A stretch of DNA of 64,000 nt from an uncultured SAR86 cluster bacterium. GTDB lineage: Bacteria; Pseudomonadota; Gammaproteobacteria; Magnimaribacterales; AG-339-G14. Shown piece after piece: positions 1 to 9,264 of the stretch (positions are counted from its first letter, which is position 1; each line of letters opens with the position of its first letter). A program made the translations under genes and the position numbers. The stretch is taken from NCBI GenBank assembly GCA_902589965.1, contig CACIUX010000004.1:41687-105686 (forward strand), in the 5' to 3' direction. The notes under the pieces are model-generated. The model was not told the DNA's origin. It worked only from the letters and a program-made list of their open reading frames with translations, and ran no database searches.

Positions 1-1
1 A

Positions 2-1123
2 AAAAGTACGCTTGAAGTGCTGGATCTTCATAAAGAGAATTTTAAGTGTATCGGCTTGAGCGCAAATAAAAATTTTCAAGCTTTGCACGGGCAGGCGTAT
101 AAGTATTCAGTTAAAAATATTTGCATACAGGAGAGCTCTACCTCAGAAACTGATATTGAAAAGAACTCAGACATAAAAATTTATAGAGGCTCAGATGGCC
201 AAAGTGAAATGATTAGAGATATGGATGCAGACATCGTAGTTGTTGGAATTTCAGGTGCAATTGGCCTTGAAGCAACTCATGAGGCCATAAAAACTGGCAA
301 AAGAGTATTGATCGCTAATAAAGAGCCGCTGGTAATGTGCGGCGAATTCTTATTGAGTGAGGCTAAAAAATATCAATCAGAAATAATACCTCTCGATTCT
401 GAGCATTCTGCTATTTTCCAATGCCTTCAAGGTTCTTCTAAAGATGATGTAAATAAAATCATATTATGTTGCTCAGGTGGTCCATTTTGGGATAAAAAAA
501 TTGAATCTTTTGAAAAGATAACTGTCCAAGATGCATTGAATCATCCTATTTGGAAAATGGGAGAAAAAATATCAATTGATTCTTCAACCTTGATGAATAA
601 ATCTTTAGAGATCATAGAGGCATCGGTTTTATTTGGGGTAGATGCTAATAAAATAGACGTTGTGATTCACCCTCAACACATTGTTCACTCAATGGTTGAG
701 TTTAAGGATGGCTCAATACTTTCTAATTTATCTGCACCCGATATGAAAGCCTCAATATCATATGGATTAGGATTTCCTAAGAGGCTTGAATCTGGAATAG
801 AAAGACTATCTTTTTCTGATCTTTCTTTAAATTTTTTTGAGCCTGACCATAAAAAATTTCCAACTTTAGATTACGCAAAAAAAGCTTTATCTTTGGGAGG
901 GAACCTTCCCTTAATTCTAAATTCATTCAATGAAGTTGCGGTTGATCTTTTCTTGCAAGAAAAAATAAATTACCTAGATATCTTTCAACTGATTGGTCAT
1001 GCATTTGAAGCGAAAGATAATCTAGACATAAATATAAAATTTGATACTGTTGACGAAATCTTGCATTTAGAAGCCTTATCTAAAAAACAGGCTAAAGTTT
1101 ATTCAGAGAGATATACTTTCTAA
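2..1123 (+). CDS. dxr: 1-deoxy-D-xylulose 5-phosphate reductoisomerase, 5' end outside window
   Basis: Converts DXP to 2-C-methyl-D-erythritol 4-phosphate with NADPH in the MEP isoprenoid pathway. The open frame begins at base 2 with K-S-T-L-E-V-L, which fits the end of the family's GSTGSIG NADPH-binding loop, so the start codon lies a few tens of bases to the left. The GTG at 17 is therefore not the start. Visible family motifs are LIANKEPLV, the metal-binding DSEHSAIFQ, SSTLMNKSLEIIEA and HPQHIVHSMVEF. The C-terminal helical domain is complete. The stop is 2 bases before rseP, the usual gammaproteobacterial order. ispE at 56.5 kb belongs to the same pathway. Confidence 0.96.
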   Translation, partial: KSTLEVLDLHKENFKCIGLSANKNFQALHGQAYKYSVKNICIQESSTSETDIEKNSDIKIYRGSDGQSEMIRDMDADIVVVGISGAIGLEATHEAIKTGKRVLIANKEPLVMCGEFLLSEAKKYQSEIIPLDSEHSAIFQCLQGSSKDDVNKIILCCSGGPFWDKKIESFEKITVQDALNHPIWKMGEKISIDSSTLMNKSLEIIEASVLFGVDANKIDVVIHPQHIVHSMVEFKDGSILSNLSAPDMKASISYGLGFPKRLESGIERLSFSDLSLNFFEPDHKKFPTLDYAKKALSLGGNLPLILNSFNEVAVDLFLQEKINYLDIFQLIGHAFEAKDNLDINIKFDTVDEILHLEALSKKQAKVYSERYTF

Positions 1124-1125
1124 TC

Positions 1126-2457
1126 ATGACAGCCGTTCTAATTTACTTAATAGCATTTGTTGTACTGATTTCGGTAATAACCATTATTCATGAGTCAGGT
1201 CATTTTTTTGCTGCAAGAATTTGCAGAGTAAAAGTTTTAGATTTCTCAATAGGTATGGGACCATCTATCTTTCAGAAACAGGACAAGCATCAGACAAATT
1301 ACAACATAAGAATTTTACCAATCGGAGGATTCGTACAAATGCTAGGGGAGGGTGAAAGTTCCTCTGAAAAAGATTCCTTTCAATCAAAACCATATCATCA
1401 GAGATTATTCATAGTTCTCGCTGGTCCTATGGCTAATTTTATTTTAGCTTTCATAATTTTTGCCGGTTTAAATATTTATGGAATTCAAGAAATATCCTCT
1501 GACATCGGGCAGGTTGGAAAAGATAGTCCTGCTTATAACGCTGGAATAGAATCAGGAACCAAGATAAAAAGTATTGATGAATCTTTTGTTGAAACCAGAA
1601 TGGAGGTTCAATCTGCCTTGTTAAGACGGCTCGGAGAAACTGGCATTATAAATATTGAAACCGAAGATTTTCAAGGCGTCACTTCTTCACACCAGATATA
1701 TATATCTGAGTGGCTAAAGGGAGAAGAACCAAACGACCTAATGGGAGATCTAGGAATGTATCTACCTTCGGAAATAATCATTGCTCAAATGACAGAAAAC
1801 GGTCCAGCTGAAAATTCTGGACTAATGATAGGCGATAAAATTAATGCTATCGATTTCAATGAAATACAATCTTGGGAAGATCTTAAGTTTTTTATCAATT
1901 CATCTGAAGGAAAAGAAATATTGGTAAGTATTTCAAGAAATAATTCCAACTTTGATTATCTTGTTCAGCCTGAATATCGAGAATCTCCTGAACCTGCATG
2001 GTTAATTGGAATAGCGGCAAATTTGAAGATTCTTCCATCTTCGATTATAAAAAAAAGGTACGGTCTTCTTGAAGGCTCACTTAAAGCCTTTAAGGATACC
2101 TACTCCAAATCTGTAGAATCATTAATTTTTCTAAAAAAGATGGTACAAGGCTTGATTTCGCCTAGAAATCTTGGTGGTCCGGTTATGATTGGTCAATATG
2201 CAGGAGATTCAATTAAATATGGGGGTCTCTTTTCCTTCTTAATGTTGATGGCTCTTATCAGTATCGGATTGGGTATTATCAATCTATTACCTATTCCGGT
2301 TTTGGATGGTGGCCAAGCCGTGATGATGACATTAGAAAAAATAAAAGGTTCACCTCTTTCTGAAAACTTTGTAGGAATATCGTATAGGCTGGGTATAGCA
2401 TTTATTGTATGTCTTATGATCTTTACCTTTTTTAATGACCTTTCAAGGATTTTTTGA
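1126..2457 (+). CDS. rseP: RIP metalloprotease RseP (site-2 protease)
   Basis: Inner-membrane zinc protease that in E. coli cleaves anti-sigma factor RseA and clears signal peptides. At 443 residues it is close to the 450 of E. coli. The zinc motif HESGH is at residues 22-26 inside the first membrane helix. Two PDZ-like periplasmic domains follow, at roughly 115-200 and 215-290. The second catalytic motif, LPIPVLDGG, sits near residue 390 in a C-terminal helix. It lies between dxr and bamA as in most Gammaproteobacteria. Its stop codon overlaps the bamA start (TGATG). Confidence 0.96.
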   Translation: MTAVLIYLIAFVVLISVITIIHESGHFFAARICRVKVLDFSIGMGPSIFQKQDKHQTNYNIRILPIGGFVQMLGEGESSSEKDSFQSKPYHQRLFIVLAGPMANFILAFIIFAGLNIYGIQEISSDIGQVGKDSPAYNAGIESGTKIKSIDESFVETRMEVQSALLRRLGETGIINIETEDFQGVTSSHQIYISEWLKGEEPNDLMGDLGMYLPSEIIIAQMTENGPAENSGLMIGDKINAIDFNEIQSWEDLKFFINSSEGKEILVSISRNNSNFDYLVQPEYRESPEPAWLIGIAANLKILPSSIIKKRYGLLEGSLKAFKDTYSKSVESLIFLKKMVQGLISPRNLGGPVMIGQYAGDSIKYGGLFSFLMLMALISIGLGIINLLPIPVLDGGQAVMMTLEKIKGSPLSENFVGISYRLGIAFIVCLMIFTFFNDLSRIF

Positions 2458-4832
2458 TGAAAAGATTATTATCCTTTTTTCTATTTATATATTCTGTTGG
2501 CACTTTTGCAGATTCCTGGGTAATTGAAGACATAAGAGTTACTGGCCTTCAGAGAGTTTCAGCAGGATCAGTTTTTGCCTCGATGCCAGTATCTGTCGGT
2601 GATGAAATAGATCGAAGAGAAATTCAACTTGTTGCAAAGTCAATTTTTAATACTGGTAAATTCGACGATATAGAAATTGGAAGGGATGGAGGAGCCTTAC
2701 TAATTAACTTGGTTGAAAGGCCTTCCATTGCATCTATAGATATTCAAGGTAACAAAGCAATAAAAACTGATGCATTACTTGAAGGACTGAGAAACTCTGA
2801 TTTATACGAGGGCCAACTTTATAGAAGATCAATTGTAGAAGGGTTAAGTGTAGAGCTAGAAAGACAATACGTAGCTCAAGGTAGATACGGCGCAAAAGTT
2901 AAGGTGGAAAGTAATAATCTACCAAGAAACAGAGTTGCAATCTTAATCGAAGTTGATGAGGGCGAAGTGGCTCAAATTAAAGATATAAATATAGTCGGTA
3001 ATCAGACGTTTACTGATGAAGAACTTTTGAGAGGTTTTGAACTGAGCAAGGGTAATTGGTTATCTTTTATTACGAATGACAATAAATATGCTCAAGAAAA
3101 GTTGAGAGGTGATCTCGAGACTCTAGAGTCTTTTTACAAAAACCGAGGATATGTAAAGTTCTCAGTTGATTCTAGAGTTGTCAGCGTGTCTCCAGATAAA
3201 AAATCGGTTTTTATAACCATTGGAGTAAGAGAGGGAGGAGTTTATAAAGTTAAAGAGACTAAATTAGCTGGAGATCTTCCTTTATCAAAAGATAATCTAA
3301 GAAACTTAATTTTCGTAAAGCCAGATACAGTATTCTCTCAGGAGCTCGTAACGGCATCTGAAGAATTTATTACTAATACACTTGGGAATGAAGGTTACGC
3401 CTTTGCTGAAGTCTCAGGAGTTCCTGAAATCTTAGACGATGAACAAGCGGTAAATCTAACTTTTTTTGTTGAGCCTGGCCAAAGAACCTATGTCAGAAGA
3501 ATAGAATTTATTGGAAACGAAAGGACCTATGATGTAGTGCTTAGGCGAGAGATGAGACAAATGGAAGGAGCATGGGCATCTAATGCTTTAATTGAAAATT
3601 CTAAACTTCGTTTAGAAAGGTTAGGTTTCTTTAAGCAAGTAGAGGTTGAGACAAAGCCGGTGCCTGGTATTAGTGATCAAGTGGACATTGAGTACACCGT
3701 AGAGGAAGAATTCTCTGGTTCCATTGGAGGATCAATTGGATATGGTGCATGGGGTCTTACTTTGGGTGCAAACTACTCCGAGAATAATGCTTTTGGAACT
3801 GGAAACAGATTAGTGGTAGGAATCAATAAGAATGCTTGGCAAACCAGTTATAACTTCAATTTTTTTGATCCTTATTACACCATTGATGCAGTAAGCCTCG
3901 GGTACAATGCCTTTTACCGATCATCTGACTTTGGTTCTTACAATCTTGCTTCTTACTCAACAGATTCTTACGGTTTAGGAGCTCAATTTGGTTTCCCTAT
4001 AAGTGAAATTGAAAGATTAAATCTTAATATATCCTACGATAATACTAAGCTAGATGCGGGTAATTTCTCGTCTTTGCAATTGAATGATTTTGTTAATCAG
4101 GAAGGAGATACATTTGAGACTTATAAATTAACCACTACATGGTCTAGAGTTACCCTAAATAGAGGTATTTTCCCTACGGCCGGTCAATCCCATGCTGTAA
4201 GTATCCAAACCTCCCTCCCTGGCAGCAGTTTAAATTATGGGAAACTAATTTATAGAATGAAATATTATGCTCCCATGGGGAATGATTGGGTTTTTTCTTT
4301 CAGAAATCAGATCGGAATTCTTGCAGCATACGGAGATACTTCTACGCCACCATTTTTTGAACATTTCTATGCTGGGGGGATGAACTCCGTTCGTGGTTTT
4401 AGAGCAAATACTTTGGGACCAAGGTCGGAAGCAAGTGAATATGTGATTGATTCAAATGGCCAAATCGTAACTGATTCAGATGGTAACCCAATACCAAATC
4501 CGTATTACTTTTATGAAAGAAGACCTATAGGTGGACAATACTCTCTTGAAGGTGGAGTAGACTGGATATTCCCGTTACCTATCAGCCAAGATACTCGATC
4601 TGTAAGAAGCTCTGTTTTCTTTGATTATGGAAATGTATTTAGCGACGGTTGCAAAGCTTACGAAAGAAATTGTTTTAAATTTGATACAAAAAATCTCAGA
4701 TATTCCGTTGGCTTAGCCGTGACTTGGATAACGCAATTAGGTCCTTTATCATTTGCAATTTCTCAAGTATTCAACAGAGATCCTTTGGAAGAAATTGAGC
4801 AGTTTCAATTTGAAATTGGTACGCAATTCTAA
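2457..4832 (+). CDS. bamA: Outer membrane protein assembly factor BamA
   Basis: Core of the BAM complex that folds and inserts beta-barrel outer-membrane proteins. A signal peptide (hydrophobic residues 4-15) precedes five POTRA repeats, to about residue 420. The C-terminal 16-strand barrel carries the conserved VRGF of the loop 6 motif and ends in phenylalanine, the usual beta-signal. I chose the ATG at 2457 over the TTG one codon earlier. AGGA at 2446-2449 is well spaced for it, and ATG overlaps the rseP stop. The length of 791 residues is normal. Confidence 0.96.
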   Translation: MKRLLSFFLFIYSVGTFADSWVIEDIRVTGLQRVSAGSVFASMPVSVGDEIDRREIQLVAKSIFNTGKFDDIEIGRDGGALLINLVERPSIASIDIQGNKAIKTDALLEGLRNSDLYEGQLYRRSIVEGLSVELERQYVAQGRYGAKVKVESNNLPRNRVAILIEVDEGEVAQIKDINIVGNQTFTDEELLRGFELSKGNWLSFITNDNKYAQEKLRGDLETLESFYKNRGYVKFSVDSRVVSVSPDKKSVFITIGVREGGVYKVKETKLAGDLPLSKDNLRNLIFVKPDTVFSQELVTASEEFITNTLGNEGYAFAEVSGVPEILDDEQAVNLTFFVEPGQRTYVRRIEFIGNERTYDVVLRREMRQMEGAWASNALIENSKLRLERLGFFKQVEVETKPVPGISDQVDIEYTVEEEFSGSIGGSIGYGAWGLTLGANYSENNAFGTGNRLVVGINKNAWQTSYNFNFFDPYYTIDAVSLGYNAFYRSSDFGSYNLASYSTDSYGLGAQFGFPISEIERLNLNISYDNTKLDAGNFSSLQLNDFVNQEGDTFETYKLTTTWSRVTLNRGIFPTAGQSHAVSIQTSLPGSSLNYGKLIYRMKYYAPMGNDWVFSFRNQIGILAAYGDTSTPPFFEHFYAGGMNSVRGFRANTLGPRSEASEYVIDSNGQIVTDSDGNPIPNPYYFYERRPIGGQYSLEGGVDWIFPLPISQDTRSVRSSVFFDYGNVFSDGCKAYERNCFKFDTKNLRYSVGLAVTWITQLGPLSFAISQVFNRDPLEEIEQFQFEIGTQF

Positions 4833-4909
4833 AATATTTATTGGATAATTTGCCTCGCAATCATGTAAACTTGCCGTCAAATTTATAAAATTAAGATATA
4901 AGGCATATT

Positions 4910-5440
4910 ATGAAAAAAATTACTTCCGCTTTAATTTTAGTTTCTCAACTATTTTTTGGTACTTCTTTATTAGCAAATACCGATGGAATGGCTGTTATTG
5001 ACTATCAAGCAATCTTTTTTGGAACTGATGCAGCAAGACAGGCATTTGAAGAGCTCCAAGAGTCTGATGAATATAAAGAAATCACGGATGATATTGCCTT
5101 AAAAGATGGGGAAAGAAAGGACGCTGCAGATAAGCTTGAAAAAGATGGACCCACAATGTCAGAATCTGAAAAAGCTGATCTTTATAAAAAAATTCAATCG
5201 TTAACTCAAGATTTGCAGTTTTTAGCTCAAAAGAGAGGAGCGCTCGAGCAAGAATTAGGTCAAAAATTACAAGCTGAGCAAGCAGAAACAGTTCAAAAAG
5301 TCGTTAATGAGCTAATTATTGCCAAAAAAATCAAGCTATTATTCAGAAGAGAGGCTTTAGCAGCATTTGAGGGAACTAATCCACTGATAAATATTACTCC
5401 TGAAGTAATTGAGCTCATAAATCAAGAAAGCGAAGAATAA
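4910..5440 (+). CDS. skp: Periplasmic chaperone Skp (OmpH family)
   Basis: Holds unfolded outer-membrane proteins in the periplasm before delivery to BamA. The 176-residue protein has a signal peptide (about residues 1-22, cut after LLA). A short beta segment MAVIDYQAIFF follows, and then a long charged coiled-coil region that forms the tentacles. It lies 77 bases after bamA, the largest gap in this operon. I see no convincing promoter there, only an AT-rich stretch. bamA-skp-lpxD order is standard for the group. Family assignment rests on architecture and context more than on sequence motifs. Confidence 0.9.
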   Translation: MKKITSALILVSQLFFGTSLLANTDGMAVIDYQAIFFGTDAARQAFEELQESDEYKEITDDIALKDGERKDAADKLEKDGPTMSESEKADLYKKIQSLTQDLQFLAQKRGALEQELGQKLQAEQAETVQKVVNELIIAKKIKLLFRREALAAFEGTNPLINITPEVIELINQESEE

Positions 5441-5449
5441 GATTAAATT

Positions 5450-6391
5450 TTGTCCTCAAAGCCCTATAAGCTTAGTTACATAGCAAAATATATCGGTGCC
5501 TCATTAGATGGAGATGATATTGAGATATCATCCATGAAATCTTTGGCTTCGGCATCTGATAAAGATATTTCATTTTTTTATAGTAATAAGTTTAAGGAAG
5601 ACCTTTCAAAAACTAACGCAGGTGCTGTTATTACAGATACTGCGAACTCAAAATACTTCAAAGGAAATAAATTAATAATAGATAACGTTCATCTGGCATA
5701 TGCCAAAGCAACTGACTTATTTGCTGAATCAACTTTTTTGTCTGAAAAAAAAGGTTTATCTAAGGAAGCATTTATTAATAAAGAAGCTGTAATTTCAGAT
5801 CATGTTTATGTTGGACCTGGTTGCGTGATAGAAAAAAACGTCGAGATAGGAAAGGGTTCTATTTTATTACCTAATGTAACTGTACTTTCAAATGTTTCAA
5901 TTGGAGAGAATTGTATAATTCATTCAGGAACTGTAATCGGTTCAGATGGACTTGGTTTTGCTAAGGACGAAAACGATAAATGGAAAAAAATAAATCACTT
6001 AGGAAAAGTGGTGATAAGTAATGATGTCGAGATAGGATCTAATTGTACTATTGATAGAGGTACTCTAGACGACACAATCATAGGTGAAAATGTGAAGTTA
6101 GATGATCAAGTTCATATTGCGCATAATTGTAAAATTGGAAAATCTACAATAATGGGAGCAAATGCAACAATTGGAGGAAGCACAATCATTGGAAAAAACT
6201 GTATGATAGGTGGACTTTGCGGTGTAGCTGACAATCTGGTTATCACAGATGGGGTTACAGTATCTCCAGTTTCGTTCATATTTAAATCAATAAATAAAGC
6301 AGGTAAATACTCGGGTTCTGCTCCGCTGATGCCAAGAGGAGAATGGTTGAAAGCTTCAGCAACTTATAAAAAGTTTTCAAAAAAAGATTAA
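5450..6391 (+). CDS. lpxD: UDP-3-O-(3-hydroxyacyl)glucosamine N-acyltransferase LpxD
   Basis: Third acyl-transfer step of lipid A synthesis, using 3-hydroxyacyl-ACP. An N-terminal uridine-binding domain (about residues 1-105) is followed by left-handed beta-helix hexapeptide repeats. The catalytic histidine is in HIAHNCKIG (His 225). The 313 residues are slightly below the 341 of E. coli. The start is TTG at 5450: an in-frame TAA at 5444 leaves only this TTG or an ATT, and no ATG fits. The stop overlaps the fabZ start (TAATG). Confidence 0.95.
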   Translation: MSSKPYKLSYIAKYIGASLDGDDIEISSMKSLASASDKDISFFYSNKFKEDLSKTNAGAVITDTANSKYFKGNKLIIDNVHLAYAKATDLFAESTFLSEKKGLSKEAFINKEAVISDHVYVGPGCVIEKNVEIGKGSILLPNVTVLSNVSIGENCIIHSGTVIGSDGLGFAKDENDKWKKINHLGKVVISNDVEIGSNCTIDRGTLDDTIIGENVKLDDQVHIAHNCKIGKSTIMGANATIGGSTIIGKNCMIGGLCGVADNLVITDGVTVSPVSFIFKSINKAGKYSGSAPLMPRGEWLKASATYKKFSKKD

Positions 6392-6828
6392 TGATTGAAA
6401 AGCAAGATATAAAAAGATATCTACCTCATAGAGAACCTTTCTTATTTGTTGATGGCGTGACAGAAATAATTAAAGATGAATATATAAAAGGTTTCAAAGA
6501 GGTTAAAGAAGATGAGTATTATTTTAAAGGTCATTTTCCTGATAACCCAATACTCCCTGGAGTAATAATCATTGAGGCATTAGCTCAAGTATCTGGAATT
6601 TTAGGTTTTGTTACTATGAATAAGACCCCTGAAGAGGGTTCAATTTACTACTTTGTTGGAGCTGATAATGTTCGTTTTAGATCTCCAGTAGTTCCTCCAA
6701 GTATATTGACATTAGAATCTAAGAAAATTCAGGATAGGCGCGGCATATGGAAGTTTGACTGCAAGGCCTCATTGGAAGAGAATTTAGTTTGTTCTGCCAC
6801 GATTTTATGTGCAGACAGACCAAAATGA
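6391..6828 (+). CDS. fabZ: 3-hydroxyacyl-ACP dehydratase FabZ
   Basis: Dehydrates 3-hydroxyacyl-ACP to trans-2-enoyl-ACP in type II fatty acid synthesis. Its 3-hydroxyacyl-ACP substrates are shared with LpxA and LpxD on either side. This is a single hot-dog domain of 145 residues. The catalytic motif HFPDNPILPGVIIIEALAQ has His 48 and Glu 62. It is translationally coupled on both sides by overlaps with lpxD and lpxA. Confidence 0.97.
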   Translation: MIEKQDIKRYLPHREPFLFVDGVTEIIKDEYIKGFKEVKEDEYYFKGHFPDNPILPGVIIIEALAQVSGILGFVTMNKTPEEGSIYYFVGADNVRFRSPVVPPSILTLESKKIQDRRGIWKFDCKASLEENLVCSATILCADRPK

Positions 6829-7595
6829 TTCATGAAACTGCAATAATTGATCCCTCAGCAAAGATCGCTAAAAATGCCTCCATTGGTGCGTATTCATCTA
6901 TCGGTAAAGATGTAGAGATTGGTTCAGGAACCATAATTGAATCGAATGTAGTCATTCATAAAAATTCAAAGCTTGGAAAAGACAATCATATATATCCTTT
7001 TGCAAGCATTGGAGGAGATCCTCAAGATTTAAAATACGAAGATGAAGAAACTTTCCTCAAGATTGGTAACAATAACCAAATCCGAGAGGGAGTTACCATA
7101 AATAGAGGTACTGCCCAAGAGAAAGGTTTGACATCAATTGGAAATAACAATCTCTTTATGGCTTATTCACATGTGGCTCATGATTGCACTTTAGATGATG
7201 ATATTGTTTTAGTTAATAATGTTGCTTTAGCTGGAGTTGTAAATATTGCAAAAGGTGCAAGGTTAGGTGGATATACTTTAGTTCATCAATTTTGCAATAT
7301 TGGCCCATATAGTTTTTGCGCCATGGGATCTGCAGTTTCAAAAGATATTCCTGCATTTGTAAGAGTTAGCGGAAATCCTGCCATACCAAGAGGACTGAAT
7401 GTAATTGGAATACAAAGATTAGATCTTAGAAAAGATCAATCATCACTGTTAAAAAAATTTTATAAGCTTGTATATTTAAGAAAACTTAAACTTGATCAAG
7501 CCATTTCTGAGATTGAAAAAGAAGTATCCGATTTTGATGAAGGAAAACTTTTTCTTAATTCAATTCAAAGTTCTGATCGAGGAATAGTTCGCTAA
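6825..7595 (+). CDS. lpxA: UDP-N-acetylglucosamine acyltransferase LpxA
   Basis: First committed step of lipid A synthesis: transfers 3-hydroxyacyl from ACP to UDP-GlcNAc. The protein is a left-handed beta-helix of hexapeptide repeats with a C-terminal helical part. Catalytic His 119 lies in HVAHDC, matching His 125 of E. coli. The start is the ATG at 6825, which overlaps the fabZ stop as ATGA and gives MIHETAIIDPSA, the usual LpxA N terminus. A longer frame from 6789 would run into fabZ and is not needed. Length is 256 residues (262 in E. coli). Confidence 0.96.
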   Translation: MIHETAIIDPSAKIAKNASIGAYSSIGKDVEIGSGTIIESNVVIHKNSKLGKDNHIYPFASIGGDPQDLKYEDEETFLKIGNNNQIREGVTINRGTAQEKGLTSIGNNNLFMAYSHVAHDCTLDDDIVLVNNVALAGVVNIAKGARLGGYTLVHQFCNIGPYSFCAMGSAVSKDIPAFVRVSGNPAIPRGLNVIGIQRLDLRKDQSSLLKKFYKLVYLRKLKLDQAISEIEKEVSDFDEGKLFLNSIQSSDRGIVR

Positions 7596-8710
7596 TGCCA
7601 TTGAAAGTGGGGTTATGTGCTACGGAGTCATCTGGAGATATTCTCGGTTCAGACTTAATTAGAAACCTTAAATCTAAAGATCCTTTAATAGAGTTCTTTG
7701 GCCTTGGCGGCTCTGAAATGAAAAAAGAAGGTTTTAATTCATTTGATTCAAATGAAGAACTTCAAGTAATGGGACTGATTGATCCAATATTTAGGATTAA
7801 AAGAATTCTTAAAAAAAGAAACGAACTAATAGACCACCTAATAGATAAAAATATAGATATTTTTATTGGAATCGATAGTCCATCATTAAATTTAGGAATT
7901 TCCAGAATTTTAAAAAAAAAGTCTAATATCAAAACAGTGCAGTATGTTTGTCCTCAGGTTTGGGCATGGAGATCAAACAGAGCAAAAAAATTTAATGATT
8001 TTTTAGATCTCGTTTTAAATTTATTCCCTTTTGAGAAAAGGTTTCTTCAAAATTTCAGTGTTAATTCAGTTTTTGTAGGTCACCCTAAAGCATCTCGCAT
8101 TTCAACTAATATTGATAAATTTAAATATAAATTGGAATTAGACTTAGATCCTGATCTAAAAACACTTTCTTTTTTACCTGGGAGCAGAAAATCTGAAATC
8201 AATGCTCATTTGCCCGTGATGATTGAAACGATTAACTCTCTGAGAAAAAGGGGAGATTATCAAGTTTTAATTCCCTTTAAGGATGAAAACGAAATTTCGA
8301 TGAATTTAGGTAATTTAAAATCAAAAACTTACAAAATATTTATCGATAAGACAGATTCAGTTCTTGCTGCAACTGATATAGCAGTTAGTGTGTCTGGCAC
8401 AGCTACTCTTGAGTGCCTTTTAAATCAGGCTCCTCCAGTAGTTTGTTACAAAACAAATTTGTTTAATAACTTTCTTTTAAATCAATTTTTAAAAACAAAA
8501 TACATTTCACTCCCGAATATCCTTGCAGAGGAGAAATTAATCCCAGAATTGAGACAAGGTTTTGTTAATGCCGATAGAATAGAAAAAGAGCTGCTTAACA
8601 TGTGTGAAGCCACCAACTTAGATCGGATAAAAATGAAATTCCATGAAATTCATAATTCTTTGAAAGTAAATCAAGAAGATAAATTTAACTGTCTTTTTGA
8701 TTTAGTATGA
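7595..8710 (+). CDS. lpxB: Lipid-A-disaccharide synthase LpxB
   Basis: Glycosyltransferase (GT19) that joins lipid X to UDP-2,3-diacylglucosamine to make the lipid A disaccharide at the inner membrane. Family features include the N-terminal ESSGD, the GIDSPSLN segment, YVCPQVWAWR, FVGHPK, FLPGSRKSEI and the donor-site SGTATLE. The 371 residues compare with 382 in E. coli. The start overlaps the lpxA stop (TAATG) and the end overlaps rnhB (ATGA), so the lpxD-rnhB genes are tightly coupled. Confidence 0.96.
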   Translation: MPLKVGLCATESSGDILGSDLIRNLKSKDPLIEFFGLGGSEMKKEGFNSFDSNEELQVMGLIDPIFRIKRILKKRNELIDHLIDKNIDIFIGIDSPSLNLGISRILKKKSNIKTVQYVCPQVWAWRSNRAKKFNDFLDLVLNLFPFEKRFLQNFSVNSVFVGHPKASRISTNIDKFKYKLELDLDPDLKTLSFLPGSRKSEINAHLPVMIETINSLRKRGDYQVLIPFKDENEISMNLGNLKSKTYKIFIDKTDSVLAATDIAVSVSGTATLECLLNQAPPVVCYKTNLFNNFLLNQFLKTKYISLPNILAEEKLIPELRQGFVNADRIEKELLNMCEATNLDRIKMKFHEIHNSLKVNQEDKFNCLFDLV

Positions 8711-9264
8711 TTCTCGGAGTAGACGAAGTTGGAAGAGGATCCATCGCCGGTCCGGTTGTGTCTGCTGCGGTTATTTTAGGAGAAAATAAAATCCTTGGGC
8801 TTAAGGACTCTAAAGATCTCTCAGAAAAAAAACGTATAGAATTTTCTAATCAAATTAAGGAATTATCTCTTGACTGGTCTATTGGATTATCTTCTGTAAA
8901 GGAAATAGATAAATATAACATCCGGGAAGCTACTAAGCTTTCAATGATAAGGGCAATAAGCAAAGTAAAAAAACCTTTTTCAAAAATAATTATTGATGGA
9001 AACGATAATTTTTTTAATGATAAATCTGTAGAATTTATAATTAAAGCAGACACTAAAATTAGAGAAGTAATGGCCGCTTCTATAATTGCAAAAGTCTATA
9101 GAGATGAATACATGACAGAACTAGAAAATAAATTTAAGGGCTATTTTTTTGACAAACATAAAGGTTACTCAACCAAACTTCATAAGAGTATGATTAAGAA
9201 ATATGGAGTCACAAATATTCATAGAAAATCTTTCAGGCCAATTAAGCAATTTCTAAATGAATAA
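8707..9264 (+). CDS. rnhB: Ribonuclease HII
   Basis: Cleaves RNA in RNA-DNA hybrids and single ribonucleotides in DNA. The 185-residue protein starts with VDEVGRGSIAGP, giving catalytic Asp 6 and Glu 7. Asp 97 is in IIIDGND, and the fourth acidic residue is near 115, before AASIIAKVYRD. It sits between lpxB and dnaE as in E. coli and Pseudomonas. The start overlaps lpxB by ATGA and the 3' end overlaps dnaE by 8 bases. Confidence 0.96.
   Translation: MILGVDEVGRGSIAGPVVSAAVILGENKILGLKDSKDLSEKKRIEFSNQIKELSLDWSIGLSSVKEIDKYNIREATKLSMIRAISKVKKPFSKIIIDGNDNFFNDKSVEFIIKADTKIREVMAASIIAKVYRDEYMTELENKFKGYFFDKHKGYSTKLHKSMIKKYGVTNIHRKSFRPIKQFLNE

Noticed and set aside
17..1123. dxr as a naturally truncated gene starting at GTG 17
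   Set aside because: The frame is open to the window edge and encodes the end of the conserved GSTGSIG loop upstream of 17, so the gene is cut by the window.
4833..4909. Promoter between bamA and skp
   Set aside because: TTGCCG at 4871 can be paired with several AT-rich hexamers, but only with poor spacing or weak matches.
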